Position numbers and translations under genes: made by a program. A stretch of 64,000 nucleotides of DNA, from the NCBI RefSeq assembly GCF_900112285.1, contig NZ_FOKZ01000004.1, positions 207,443 to 271,442 of the forward strand, in the 5' to 3' direction. The DNA is from Polaromonas sp. OV174. GTDB taxonomy: Bacteria; Pseudomonadota; Gammaproteobacteria; Burkholderiales; Burkholderiaceae_C. Under the pieces are notes generated by a model. That model made no database searches, was not told the DNA's origin, and saw nothing but the letters and a program-made list of their open reading frames with translations. Below, one piece after another: positions 55,819-64,000 of the stretch (the stretch's first letter is position 1; the number at the start of each line of letters is the position of its first letter).

Positions 55819-56247
55819 ATGCTCTGGGTCAAATCTCTCCACATCATCTTCATTGTCAGCTGGTTTGCCGGGCTGTTTTATCTGCCGCGCATCCTGGTGA
55901 ACCTGGCCATGGTGCCGCCGGAAAGCGTGGCCGAACGCGAGCGGCTGATCCTGATGGCGCGCAAGCTGCAGCGTTTCAGCACCTTGCTGGCGGTGCCGGC
56001 GCTGGGCTTTGGCCTGTGGCTTTACCTGGGTTATGGCGTGGGGCGCGGGCCGGGCAATGGCTGGATGCATGCCAAGCTCGCGGTGGTGCTGCTGGTCATA
56101 GGCTATCACCACGCCTGCGGCAGTTTGCTGGCCAAGTTTGTGGCCAATCGAAACACCCGCAGCCATGTCTGGCTGCGCTGGTTCAATGAGGTGCCTGTAT
56201 TGCTGCTGCTGGCCGCCGTGATTCTGGTGGTGGTCAAGCCCTTCTAG
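55819..56247 (+). CDS. hemJ: Protoporphyrinogen IX oxidase HemJ-like (UPF0093)
   Basis: 142 residues, four membrane segments. The opening LWVKSLHIIFIVSWFAGLFYLPRI has the conserved His, and GWMHAKLAVVLLVIGYHHACG has the His-Lys-His pattern of HemJ, a heme-containing oxidase that makes protoporphyrin IX. Its position beside hemB supports the call. The start at 55819 gives the family's MLWVK opening. Confidence 0.87.
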   Translation: MLWVKSLHIIFIVSWFAGLFYLPRILVNLAMVPPESVAERERLILMARKLQRFSTLLAVPALGFGLWLYLGYGVGRGPGNGWMHAKLAVVLLVIGYHHACGSLLAKFVANRNTRSHVWLRWFNEVPVLLLLAAVILVVVKPF

Positions 56248-56259
56248 GTCGCAACGCCG

Positions 56260-57411
56260 ATGACACCGCCCTCTTCACAAGCAGCGAAGCGGCGTGAAGA
56301 CGTCAGGGGTGTGAAGACACTCTCCTGGCCGCTGGCCCTGGCGCTGATGTGTCTGATCGCTTACGCCAGCCTTTACCCCTTTACCGATTGGCGCAACCAG
56401 GGCATCTCGCCGCTGCGCTTTCTGACGGCGCCGCTGCCCAAGTACTGGACCGGCTTTGATGTCGGCGTCAACTTGCTGGGCTATGCGCCGCTGGGTTTTT
56501 TGCTGGTGCTGTCGGCCTATAGCCGGCGTGTGCCTTGGCCCGTCAGCGTGGCGGTGCTGGGCGCCGGCCTGCTGTCGCTGAGCATGGAAACCCTGCAAAG
56601 CTATTTGCCTTCACGCGTGCCATCCAATGTGGATCTGATACTCAACACCCTGGGCGGCTGGCTGGGCGCCTGCTGCGCCTGGGCACTGGAAAGGGTGGGC
56701 CTGGTTGAGCGCTGGCGCCAGGTACGGGCACGCTGGGTGGCGCCGGATGCGCGCGGCGCGCTGGTGCTGCTGCTGTTTTGGCCGCCGGCGCTGCTGTTTC
56801 CCGCTGCCGTTCCCATGGGGCTGGGTCAGGTGTTCGAGCGGCTGGAGTCGGCGCTGGCCGATGCCCTGGCCGATACGCCGTTTCTGGAGTGGATGCCGGT
56901 GCGTGAGGTGGAGCTGCAGCCGCTGGTGCCCATGGCCGAGCTGATCTGCGTGACCCTGGGCGCGCTGATTCCCTGTCTGCTGGGCTATTGCGTGATTCGC
57001 AAGCTGGGCTCACGCGCGGCCTTTGCGGCGGCGGCGATCGCGGTCGGCATTGCCGCCTCGGCCCTGTCGGCCGCCCTTAGTTACGGGCCCCAGCATGCCT
57101 GGGCCTGGCTGGATCTGCCGGTGCAAGTGGGGCTGGGGCTGACGGCGCTGCTGGCCTTGCTGCTGCTGGCGGTGCCGCAGCGCGCCGCTGCTGCCTTGAC
57201 GCTGCTGGCGCTGGCAACTCACCTTGGTTTGCTGAATCAGGCGCCGGCCGATCCCTACTTTGCCCAGACCCTGCAAATCTGGGAGCAGGGCCGCTTTATT
57301 CATTTCTACGGCCTGGTGCAATGGCTGGGCTGGCTGTGGCCTTATGCGGCCTTGCTTTATGTATTGGTGCGGCTTTCCGGCCGGGAGCATGCGGGCGTGA
57401 CCGAAACGTAG
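56260..57411 (+). CDS. VanZ-family membrane protein
   Basis: 383 residues, about nine membrane segments. The N-terminal 140 residues form a VanZ-like domain (SLYPFTDWRN, DVGVNLLGYAPLGFLLVL, SMETLQSYLPSRVPSNVDLILNTLGG). The rest is a hydrophobic extension without a known family. Starts 12 bp after hemJ. Confidence 0.85.
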   Translation: MTPPSSQAAKRREDVRGVKTLSWPLALALMCLIAYASLYPFTDWRNQGISPLRFLTAPLPKYWTGFDVGVNLLGYAPLGFLLVLSAYSRRVPWPVSVAVLGAGLLSLSMETLQSYLPSRVPSNVDLILNTLGGWLGACCAWALERVGLVERWRQVRARWVAPDARGALVLLLFWPPALLFPAAVPMGLGQVFERLESALADALADTPFLEWMPVREVELQPLVPMAELICVTLGALIPCLLGYCVIRKLGSRAAFAAAAIAVGIAASALSAALSYGPQHAWAWLDLPVQVGLGLTALLALLLLAVPQRAAAALTLLALATHLGLLNQAPADPYFAQTLQIWEQGRFIHFYGLVQWLGWLWPYAALLYVLVRLSGREHAGVTET

Positions 57412-57420
57412 AATCGGCCC

Positions 57421-57798
57421 ATGAGCTCCTCAACTTCCCCCAACGCGGCACCCGCTGAGGCCGCAGTCCCCACCTCTTATTACGAACGGCACATCTTTTT
57501 TTGCCTGAACCAGCGCAGCAACGGCGAGGCCTGTTGCGCCGACCACCGTGCGCAGGAGAGCTTTGATCGCTGCAAGGCCCAGGTCAAGGCCGCCGGGCTG
57601 GCCGGGCCTGGCAAAGTGCGGGTCAACAAGGCCGGCTGCCTGGACCGCTGCGCCGGTGGTCCGGTGGCGGTGGTTTATCCCGAAGCCGTCTGGTACAGCT
57701 ATGTGGATGAGAGCGACATCGACGAAATTGTCGAATCGCACCTGAAAAATGGCCAGGTGGTGGAGCGTTTGCTGACGCCTGCGCATCTGGGGCGCTAA
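57421..57798 (+). CDS. Thioredoxin-like [2Fe-2S] ferredoxin
   Basis: 125 residues. Cys pattern C28, C38/C39, C73, C77 (RHIFFCLNQRSNGEACC and NKAGCLDRCAGGP), as in the Shethna/NuoE-like ferredoxins. It transfers electrons in the cytosol; the partner is not known. It follows the VanZ gene by 9 bp. Confidence 0.9.
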   Translation: MSSSTSPNAAPAEAAVPTSYYERHIFFCLNQRSNGEACCADHRAQESFDRCKAQVKAAGLAGPGKVRVNKAGCLDRCAGGPVAVVYPEAVWYSYVDESDIDEIVESHLKNGQVVERLLTPAHLGR

Positions 57799-57830
57799 GC
57801 CTGACTTGGCAGGCTGAATTTCCCATCTTT

Positions 57831-57880
57831 TAGGGCGCTAGCCCAATAGCTGTGGGCGATAGGTGCTATTGTTTTTGTAG
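57831..57880 (-). repeat. R repeat, copy 14
   Basis: Reverse copy: CTACAAAAACAATAGC core, CACCTATCGCCC, TTGGGCTAGCGCCC on the minus strand. Overlaps the leader of the hydrolase gene. Confidence 0.75.
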
Positions 57881-57908
57881 TTGTGTGCTTGAGAAAGACG
57901 TATTTTTT

Positions 57909-58553
57909 GTGAACTCCCAAACCCGAAAATCAAGCATTCAAGGCCAGGCCGGCGCGCTGGAAATCGCACTGGATGAACCGGAGGGGGTCTCCCGCGGGGT
58001 GGCCGTGATCGCCCATCCGCATCCCCTGTTTGGCGGCAGTATGGATAACAAGGTGGTGCAGACGCTGGCGCGGGCCTTTGTGCAGTGCGGCTGGAGCGCC
58101 GTGCGCTTTAACTTTCGCGGCGTCGGCGGCAGTGCCGGTAGCCATGACGAGGGGCGGGGCGAGCTGGAGGATTTGCTGGCCGTGGTGCAGCATGCGGCGC
58201 CCGCCGGTGAGGGTGAGCGCGCTCTGGCCCTGGCCGGCTTTTCCTTTGGCGCTTTTGTCACCACCCATGCCTTTGCGCGCCTCAATCCCATTCGCAGCAT
58301 TGAAAAACTCGTGCTGGTCGGCACCAGCGTCAGCCGTGCGCCGGCGGCGGCTATAGATCAGGCCGCCCACCTCAAGACCCTGGTGCTGCATGGCGAGCAG
58401 GACGATACCGTGCTGCTGTCGGCGGTGCTGGACTGGGCGCGGCCGCAGGCACTTCCTGTTACGGTTGTCCCCGGGGGCGGTCATTTCTTTCATGGACAAT
58501 TGCCCCTGCTGAAAAATCTGGTGGTGCGCCACCTGTCTTCGCCGTCGTCGTGA
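57909..58553 (+). CDS. Alpha/beta hydrolase
   Basis: 214 residues. Oxyanion segment AHPHPLFGGSMDNKVVQ and nucleophile elbow GFSFGAF; Asp in HGEQDDTV and His in PGGGHFFHG. A GTG start at 57909 is used because the ATG upstream (57852) lies in the R repeat and adds non-conserved residues; the true start is uncertain. The substrate is unknown. Confidence 0.85.
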   Translation: MNSQTRKSSIQGQAGALEIALDEPEGVSRGVAVIAHPHPLFGGSMDNKVVQTLARAFVQCGWSAVRFNFRGVGGSAGSHDEGRGELEDLLAVVQHAAPAGEGERALALAGFSFGAFVTTHAFARLNPIRSIEKLVLVGTSVSRAPAAAIDQAAHLKTLVLHGEQDDTVLLSAVLDWARPQALPVTVVPGGGHFFHGQLPLLKNLVVRHLSSPSS

Positions 58554-58616
58554 TCCCGGCTGATCTCGGGCGACCCTTTCTTTTCACCCCTCATTTCTTT
58601 TTATCGACCACCTGAC

Positions 58617-59825
58617 ATGCAATGCACACTCAAGGCCCCCATCGGCCTGCGCGGTCTCTCCGCTGCTCTTTTCCTGACGGTTTCCGTGCTGCTGCCCGCC
58701 GCGCACGCTCAGGCGCCGCAAGCGCCTGAAATTGCCGCGCGTTCTTACTTGCTGATGGATGTGACGGCCAACCAGATCCTGGCCGCCAAAGACATCGACT
58801 CCCCGGTCGAGCCGGCCTCGCTGACCAAGCTGATGACCGAATACCTGGTGTTTGATGCGCTCAAATCCAAGAAAATCACCCTGACGCAAACCTTTGGCGT
58901 CAGCGAGCGTGCCTGGAAAATGCCGGGCTCGCGCATGTTCATCGATCCCAAGATGCAGGTGCCGGTGGAAGACCTGATCAAGGGCATGGTGGTGCAGTCG
59001 GGCAACGATGCCACCATGGCGCTGGCCGAGGGCGTGGGCGGCACGGCCGAGCACTTTGTGCAGCTCATGAACCAGCAGGCCAAGGCGCTGGGCATGAAGT
59101 CGACCAGCTACAAAAATCCGGAAGGCCTGACCGAGCCCGGCCATACCACCACGGCGCGTGATCTGAGCATTCTGTCAACCCGCCTGATGACGGATTTCCC
59201 CGAATATGTTGGCTTCTCGGCGATCAAGAAATACCGCTATCCGGGTACGCCGGCGGCCAATGACACCAACCGCAACACCTTGCTGTTTCGCGATCCCACG
59301 GTGGACGGCCTGAAAACCGGCCATACCAACGCGGCCGGCTACTGCATGATTGCCACCGCCAAGCGCGAATTCCCCAATCTGGGGGCCGGCGGCGCACCCG
59401 GTGGACGTCGTCTGCTGGCGATCGTGCTGGGCACCGTGAGCGACAGCGCGCGTGCCAACGAGTCGCAAAAACTGATGAACTGGGGCTACACCGCCTTTGA
59501 AGCGGTGAAGTTGTTTGATGCCGGCCAGGCGGTCGTCGCGCCCTCGGTCTGGAAAGGCAAGGCCTCCACCGTCAAGCTGGGCCGGCCCGAAGCCATTGTG
59601 GTGGCCGTGGCAGCTGGCAGCGCGCCCAAGATCAAAACCCAGGTGGCCAGGCCAGATCCGCTGGTCGCACCCTTTGTGAAGGGGCAGGCGCTGGGAGCGC
59701 TAAAGGTCATGCTGGGCGACAACCCCACGCCCGTGGCTGAAGTGCCGCTGGTGGCGCTGGAAGCCGTGGAAGAGGCCGGAATTATCGGCCGCGCCTGGGA
59801 TTCCATTCGCCTCTGGATCAAGTAA
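58617..59825 (+). CDS. D-alanyl-D-alanine carboxypeptidase (PBP5/6 type)
   Basis: 402 residues. Signal peptide (about 1-31, SAALFLTVSVLLPAAHAQ). Catalytic motifs S68-L-T-K71, S128-G-N130 and K233-T-G235. The C-terminal PBP5-type domain (about 290-380) and an amphipathic tail EEAGIIGRAWDSIRLWIK anchor it to the periplasmic face of the inner membrane. It trims pentapeptides in peptidoglycan. Confidence 0.94.
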   Translation: MQCTLKAPIGLRGLSAALFLTVSVLLPAAHAQAPQAPEIAARSYLLMDVTANQILAAKDIDSPVEPASLTKLMTEYLVFDALKSKKITLTQTFGVSERAWKMPGSRMFIDPKMQVPVEDLIKGMVVQSGNDATMALAEGVGGTAEHFVQLMNQQAKALGMKSTSYKNPEGLTEPGHTTTARDLSILSTRLMTDFPEYVGFSAIKKYRYPGTPAANDTNRNTLLFRDPTVDGLKTGHTNAAGYCMIATAKREFPNLGAGGAPGGRRLLAIVLGTVSDSARANESQKLMNWGYTAFEAVKLFDAGQAVVAPSVWKGKASTVKLGRPEAIVVAVAAGSAPKIKTQVARPDPLVAPFVKGQALGALKVMLGDNPTPVAEVPLVALEAVEEAGIIGRAWDSIRLWIK

Positions 59826-59832
59826 GTGGGGC

Positions 59833-59880
59833 AAAAGTAGCGCCAGTTACACCGGCGCTACTGCTAGCTATTTGAGCTTT
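59833..59880 (-). repeat. R repeat, copy 15 (overlaps the str promoter)
   Basis: Reverse copy: AAAGCTCAAATAGCTAGC, AGTAGCGCCGG, and GGCGCTAC on the minus strand. Its AT-rich end covers the -35 box of the promoter below. Confidence 0.75.
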
Positions 59881-59900
59881 TTTGCCAACCGGTTTATACT
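59872..59900 (+). promoter_or_regulatory. Sigma-70 promoter of the str operon
   Basis: TTGAGC (59872-59877), 17-bp spacer, TATACT (59895-59900), 79 bp before the rpsL ATG. Good match to consensus and in the right place. The -35 box lies in the R repeat. Confidence 0.8.
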
Positions 59901-59979
59901 AGAAGGCTTTTCCGCTTTTGGTGCGGAGAAGTTTTCGTGTATTTCATATCGTTTTTCAAACGTTTAGGGACGTTTTTCA

Positions 59980-60357
59980 ATGCCAACCATTAATCAGTTA
60001 GTCCGTCAGGGGCGCGAGGTCGAAAAGATCAAGTCCAAAAGCCCGGCGATGGAAAATTCTCCACAGCGTCGCGGTGTTTGCACTCGTGTCTACACCACCA
60101 CGCCTAAAAAGCCAAACTCCGCTCTGCGTAAAGTCGCCAAAGTGCGCCTGACCAACGGGTTTGAAGTCATTTCCTACATCGGCGGCGAAGGCCACAATCT
60201 GCAGGAACACAGCGTTGTGCTGGTTCGCGGCGGCCGTGTCAAGGATTTGCCTGGTGTGCGTTACCACATCGTGCGTGGTTCGCTCGACTTGCAAGGCGTG
60301 AAAGACCGCAAGCAGTCGCGCTCCAAGTACGGCGCCAAGCGTCCAAAGGCTAAGTAA
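59980..60357 (+). CDS. rpsL: 30S ribosomal protein S12
   Basis: 125 residues. Essential for decoding fidelity. [17 protein letters not shown] and [14 protein letters not shown] are present; K43 and K88, the residues changed in streptomycin-resistant mutants, are the wild-type lysines. First gene of the str operon. Confidence 0.98.
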   Translation: MPTINQLVRQGREVEKIKSKSPAMENSPQRRGVCTRVYTTTPKKPNSALRKVAKVRLTNGFEVISYIGGEGHNLQEHSVVLVRGGRVKDLPGVRYHIVRGSLDLQGVKDRKQSRSKYGAKRPKAK

Positions 60358-60506
60358 GTCATTCGGCTCGAACTTTGTAGTTCGCGCCAGAAGATGTCGT
60401 CATGAATGGTCATGATCATTTTCAAAAAACAGGTGCTTGACTCATCCTGGCAGATGTTTTGAGCGAAGTGACCCAAGTACAAGTTGTTTGTGCCGGTCGA
60501 GTAAGT

Positions 60507-60524
60507 GAGAGTTCGCTAACTCTC
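60507..60524 (+). promoter_or_regulatory. Hairpin in the rpsL-rpsG gap
   Basis: A perfect 7-bp stem GAGAGTT/AACTCTC with a CGCT loop. In E. coli, S7 represses the operon by binding this gap; the hairpin is a candidate for a similar site. The gap is 213 bp, about twice that of E. coli. Confidence 0.4.
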
Positions 60525-60570
60525 GCGGTGTTGCCGAAAGCAGCGCCAACTGAAGCAAAGAGGTGAAAAA

Positions 60571-61044
60571 ATGCCACGTCGTCGCGAAGTCCCTAAACGT
60601 GAAATTCTTCCTGATCCAAAATTTGGCGATGTCGACCTCGCCAAGTTCATGAACGTGATCATGCAAGGCGGCAAGAAGGCCGTCGCCGAGCGCATCATTT
60701 ATGGCGCGCTCGACTTTATCGAGAAAAAGAACCCTGGCAAAGACCCGCTCGAGGCTTTCCACATGGCCATCGGCAACATCAAGCCCATGGTTGAAGTGAA
60801 GTCCCGCCGCGTCGGTGGTGCCAACTACCAAGTGCCGGTTGAAGTTCGTCCCGTCCGTCGTATGGCTCTGGCCATGCGCTGGTTGAAAGAGTCCGCAAAG
60901 AAGCGTGGCGAAAAATCCATGTCATTGCGCCTGGCTAATGAGCTGATGGAAGCGACCGAAGGTCGTGGCGGCGCCATGAAAAAGCGTGACGAAGTTCACC
61001 GCATGGCAGAGGCGAACAAAGCGTTCAGCCACTTCCGCTTCTAA
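60571..61044 (+). CDS. rpsG: 30S ribosomal protein S7
   Basis: 157 residues. Organises the 3' domain of 16S r[37 protein letters not shown] and [20 protein letters not shown] are diagnostic. AGAGGTG precedes the ATG by 6 bases. Confidence 0.98.
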   Translation: MPRRREVPKREILPDPKFGDVDLAKFMNVIMQGGKKAVAERIIYGALDFIEKKNPGKDPLEAFHMAIGNIKPMVEVKSRRVGGANYQVPVEVRPVRRMALAMRWLKESAKKRGEKSMSLRLANELMEATEGRGGAMKKRDEVHRMAEANKAFSHFRF

Positions 61045-61196
61045 CTCGACGGATTCGTCTCGTTCAAAGTACAAGGCTGCCGGCATTTTGCCTGCGGCCT
61101 TGTCTCGATTGAGGCGGCTCCGATCTGTCGGGAGGCTGCAGTCGCCTGCGCGCCCCGAATCCCCGAAATCTCACGACCCCCTATCAAGGATCCATC

Positions 61197-63299
61197 ATGG
61201 CTCGCAAGACTCCCATCGAGCGCTACCGCAATATCGGTATCTCGGCCCACATCGACGCTGGCAAGACCACGACGACCGAACGAATTCTTTTCTATACCGG
61301 CGTGACCCACAAGCTGGGTGAAGTGCACGACGGTGCAGCGACCACCGACTGGATGGAGCAAGAGCAAGAGCGCGGTATCACGATCACGTCTGCTGCCGTG
61401 ACCTGCTTCTGGAAGGGCATGGACCTGTCCTACCCAGAGCACCGCTTCAACATCATCGACACCCCGGGCCACGTTGACTTCACGATTGAAGTCGAGCGCT
61501 CGATGCGCGTGCTGGACGGCGCTTGCATGGTGTATTGCGCCGTGGGTGGCGTGCAGCCCCAGTCGGAAACCGTCTGGCGTCAGGCCAACAAGTACAAGGT
61601 GCCACGTCTGGCCTTTGTGAACAAGATGGACCGTACCGGTGCCAACTTTTTCAAGGTCTACGACCAGATGAAGCTGCGCCTGAAGGCCAACCCTGTGCCT
61701 GTGGTGATTCCAATCGGCGCTGAAGACAAGTTCCAGGGCGTGGTTGATCTGTTGAAGATGAAGGCCATTATTTGGGACGAAGCGTCTCAAGGCATGAAGT
61801 TCGACTACGCAGAGATCCCTGCCGACCTGGTCGAATCCGCCAAAAAGTGGCGCGAAAACATGGTCGAAGCCGCTGCTGAAGCTTCTGAAGAGCTGATGAA
61901 CAAGTACCTCGAAGAGGGCGACCTCTCCGAAGCAGAGATCAAGTTCGGCTTGCGCACGCGTACGATCGCGACGGAAATTCATCCGATGCTGTGCGGCACC
62001 GCGTTCAAGAACAAGGGCGTGCAGCGCATGCTGGATGCTGTGATCGACTACCTGCCAGCACCGACGGACATTCCTGATGTGACCGGCACCGATGAAGATG
62101 AGCAGCCTATCACCCGCAAGGCCGACGACGGCGAGAAGTTCTCGGCGCTGGCGTTCAAGCTGATGACCGATCCGTTCGTGGGTCAGCTGACCTTTGTGCG
62201 CGTCTACTCGGGTGTGTTGACCAAGGGCGATACCGTCTTCAACTCGATCAAGGGCAAGAAAGAGCGTATCGGCCGTATCGTGCAGATGATGGCGAACGAT
62301 CGCGTCGAAGTGGACGAAATCCGCGCCGGCGACATCGCTGCCTGCGTCGGCTTGAAGGACGTGACGACGGGTGAAACCCTGTCTGACATGAATTCGCCGA
62401 TCATTCTGGAGCGCATGGTGTTCCCTGAGCCCGTGATCACGCAGGCCGTGGAACCCAAGACCAAGGCTGACCAGGAAAAAATGGGTATTGCTCTGCAGCG
62501 TCTGGCTGCGGAAGATCCATCGTTCCGCGTCAAGACCGACGAAGAGTCAGGCCAGACCCTGATCGCCGGTATGGGTGAGTTGCATCTGGAAATTATTGTT
62601 GACCGCATGAAGCGCGAGTTCGGCGTGGAAGCCAACGTGGGCAAGCCGCAAGTGGCTTACCGCGAAACCATCCGCAAGACCATCGAAGATGCAGAAGGCA
62701 AGTTCGTGCGTCAGTCCGGCGGTAAGGGTCAGTACGGCCACGTGGTGTTGAAGATCGAGCCGAATGAAGCCGGTAAGGGCATCGAGTTCGTTGACGCCAT
62801 CAAGGGCGGTGTGGTTCCTCGCGAATACATCCCCGCAGTGGAAAAAGGTATTAACGAAGCCGTGACTTCTGGCGTGCTGGCCGGTTATCCGGTGGTGGAC
62901 GTCAAGGTGACGCTGCATTTCGGCTCCTACCATGACGTTGACTCGAACGAACTGGCGTTCAAGATGGCTGCCATTTTCGGTTTCAAGGAAGGCTGCCGCA
63001 AGGCCGGCCCGGTGATTCTGGAGCCGATGATGTCTGTCGAAGTGGAGACGCCAGAAGACTACGCCGGCAACGTGATGGGCGATCTGTCCTCACGCCGCGG
63101 CATGGTGCAGGGCATGGAAGACATCCCTGGCGGCGGCAAGGCCATCAAGGCCGAAGTTCCTCTGTCCGAGATGTTTGGCTACTCGACCACGCTGCGTTCC
63201 GCAACGCAAGGTCGTGCAACCTACACCATGGAATTCAAGCACTACGCCGAAGCACCGCGCAATGTGTCCGAAGCCATCATGGCTGCTCGCGCCAAGTAA
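61197..63299 (+). CDS. fusA: Elongation factor G
   Basis: 700 residues. GTPase of ribosomal translocation: G1 [15 protein letters not shown], switch [27 protein letters not shown] lies about 9 bases upstream of the ATG. Third gene of the str operon. Confidence 0.98.
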   Translation: MARKTPIERYRNIGISAHIDAGKTTTTERILFYTGVTHKLGEVHDGAATTDWMEQEQERGITITSAAVTCFWKGMDLSYPEHRFNIIDTPGHVDFTIEVERSMRVLDGACMVYCAVGGVQPQSETVWRQANKYKVPRLAFVNKMDRTGANFFKVYDQMKLRLKANPVPVVIPIGAEDKFQGVVDLLKMKAIIWDEASQGMKFDYAEIPADLVESAKKWRENMVEAAAEASEELMNKYLEEGDLSEAEIKFGLRTRTIATEIHPMLCGTAFKNKGVQRMLDAVIDYLPAPTDIPDVTGTDEDEQPITRKADDGEKFSALAFKLMTDPFVGQLTFVRVYSGVLTKGDTVFNSIKGKKERIGRIVQMMANDRVEVDEIRAGDIAACVGLKDVTTGETLSDMNSPIILERMVFPEPVITQAVEPKTKADQEKMGIALQRLAAEDPSFRVKTDEESGQTLIAGMGELHLEIIVDRMKREFGVEANVGKPQVAYRETIRKTIEDAEGKFVRQSGGKGQYGHVVLKIEPNEAGKGIEFVDAIKGGVVPREYIPAVEKGINEAVTSGVLAGYPVVDVKVTLHFGSYHDVDSNELAFKMAAIFGFKEGCRKAGPVILEPMMSVEVETPEDYAGNVMGDLSSRRGMVQGMEDIPGGGKAIKAEVPLSEMFGYSTTLRSATQGRATYTMEFKHYAEAPRNVSEAIMAARAK

Positions 63300-63308
63300 G
63301 CAATCGAA

Positions 63309-63344
63309 GATGCCGGTCGCACAAGCGGCTGGCATCATTATTTT
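63309..63344 (+). terminator. Hairpin with U-rich tail between fusA and tuf
   Basis: A 12-bp stem (GATGCCGGTCGC/GCGGCTGGCATC, two wobble pairs) with ACAA loop is followed by ATTATTTT. It starts 10 bp after the fusA stop, while tuf follows in the same direction. It may partly terminate or protect the mRNA. Confidence 0.6.
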
Positions 63345-63447
63345 CCTGTCTGCGATTGTGTGCCCCTCACTGCCCGTGGTGATGGAATCAGCAACACAGT
63401 GCAAACATTAAACCGTACACGGGCAAGTTCTTTATCTGGAGATAGAA

Positions 63448-64000
<553 letters not shown>

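Noticed and set aside
59980..60357. Streptomycin-resistance change in rpsL
   Set aside because: K43 and K88 are the sensitive wild-type residues.

Overview
The window looks like a chromosomal segment of a GC-rich betaproteobacterium of the order Burkholderiales, most likely family Comamonadaceae (Polaromonas/Rhodoferax-like). The evidence is the protein families and gene orders (ilvE-zinc finger-waaF, gatCAB divergent from mreBCD-mrdA, rpsL-rpsG-fusA-tuf) and two families of short dispersed repeats, called R and S below. From memory these resemble intergenic repeats of that family; no search could be run. I saw no tRNA, rRNA, CRISPR array, prophage or intact insertion sequence.

Layout. 1-2752: end of a glycolate oxidase locus (glcE, a DUF1275 membrane protein, glcF). 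2847-4582: VOC protein, WYL regulator, glutathione peroxidase. 4732-12241: DMT permease and LplT, then alr, a GNAT acetyltransferase, ketopantoate reductase, radA and a phosphoesterase. 12413-15215: small membrane protein, ilvE, CHCC zinc finger, waaF. 15231-19833: CMD-family protein, a small exported protein, a two-component system with its terminator, AmpG-like transporter. 19865-24667: M48 protease, HPP-CBS membrane protein, ECF sigma factor with a ferritin-like exported protein, phosphoesterase, a small unknown. 24817-29297: an accessory-looking block free of R and S repeats: an exported CPPC thioredoxin-fold protein, then response regulator, sensor kinase, TerC-family membrane protein and universal stress protein. 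29439-31721: xth divergent from pyrE, plus a DUF4124 protein. 31858-40156: gatCAB and mreBCD-mrdA. 40186-43914: TSUP exporter, orphan PhnD-like binding protein, GMC oxidoreductase. 44183-47943: a four-gene Mla/Pqi-like lipid ABC system. 48028-54385: MarC, SDR, DsbA-like isomerase, dienelactone hydrolase, GST, LysR, DUF4148, CorA-like transporter. 54479-59825: hemB, hemJ, VanZ, [2Fe-2S] ferredoxin, alpha/beta hydrolase, D,D-carboxypeptidase. 59980-64000: the str operon, with tuf cut by the window end.

Two signals stand out. First, R (15 copies) and S (5 copies) are not only intergenic. R lies in frame inside gatA, forms the positively charged part of the signal peptide of the lipid-ABC lipoprotein, supplies the stop codon of the ampG-like gene, and overlaps the likely -35 box of the str promoter. 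S repeats form about 67 residues inside the cytosolic domain of the MlaE-like permease. The repeats appear to act as a source of new protein segments and regulatory sequence.

Second, between the sensor kinase and the TerC gene there are three direct repeats, each ending in GACAG, at exactly 22-bp spacing. They are followed by a small hairpin with a T-run before the terC Shine-Dalgarno sequence. This looks like an OmpR-type operator array and suggests that the adjacent two-component system controls TerC and the stress protein.
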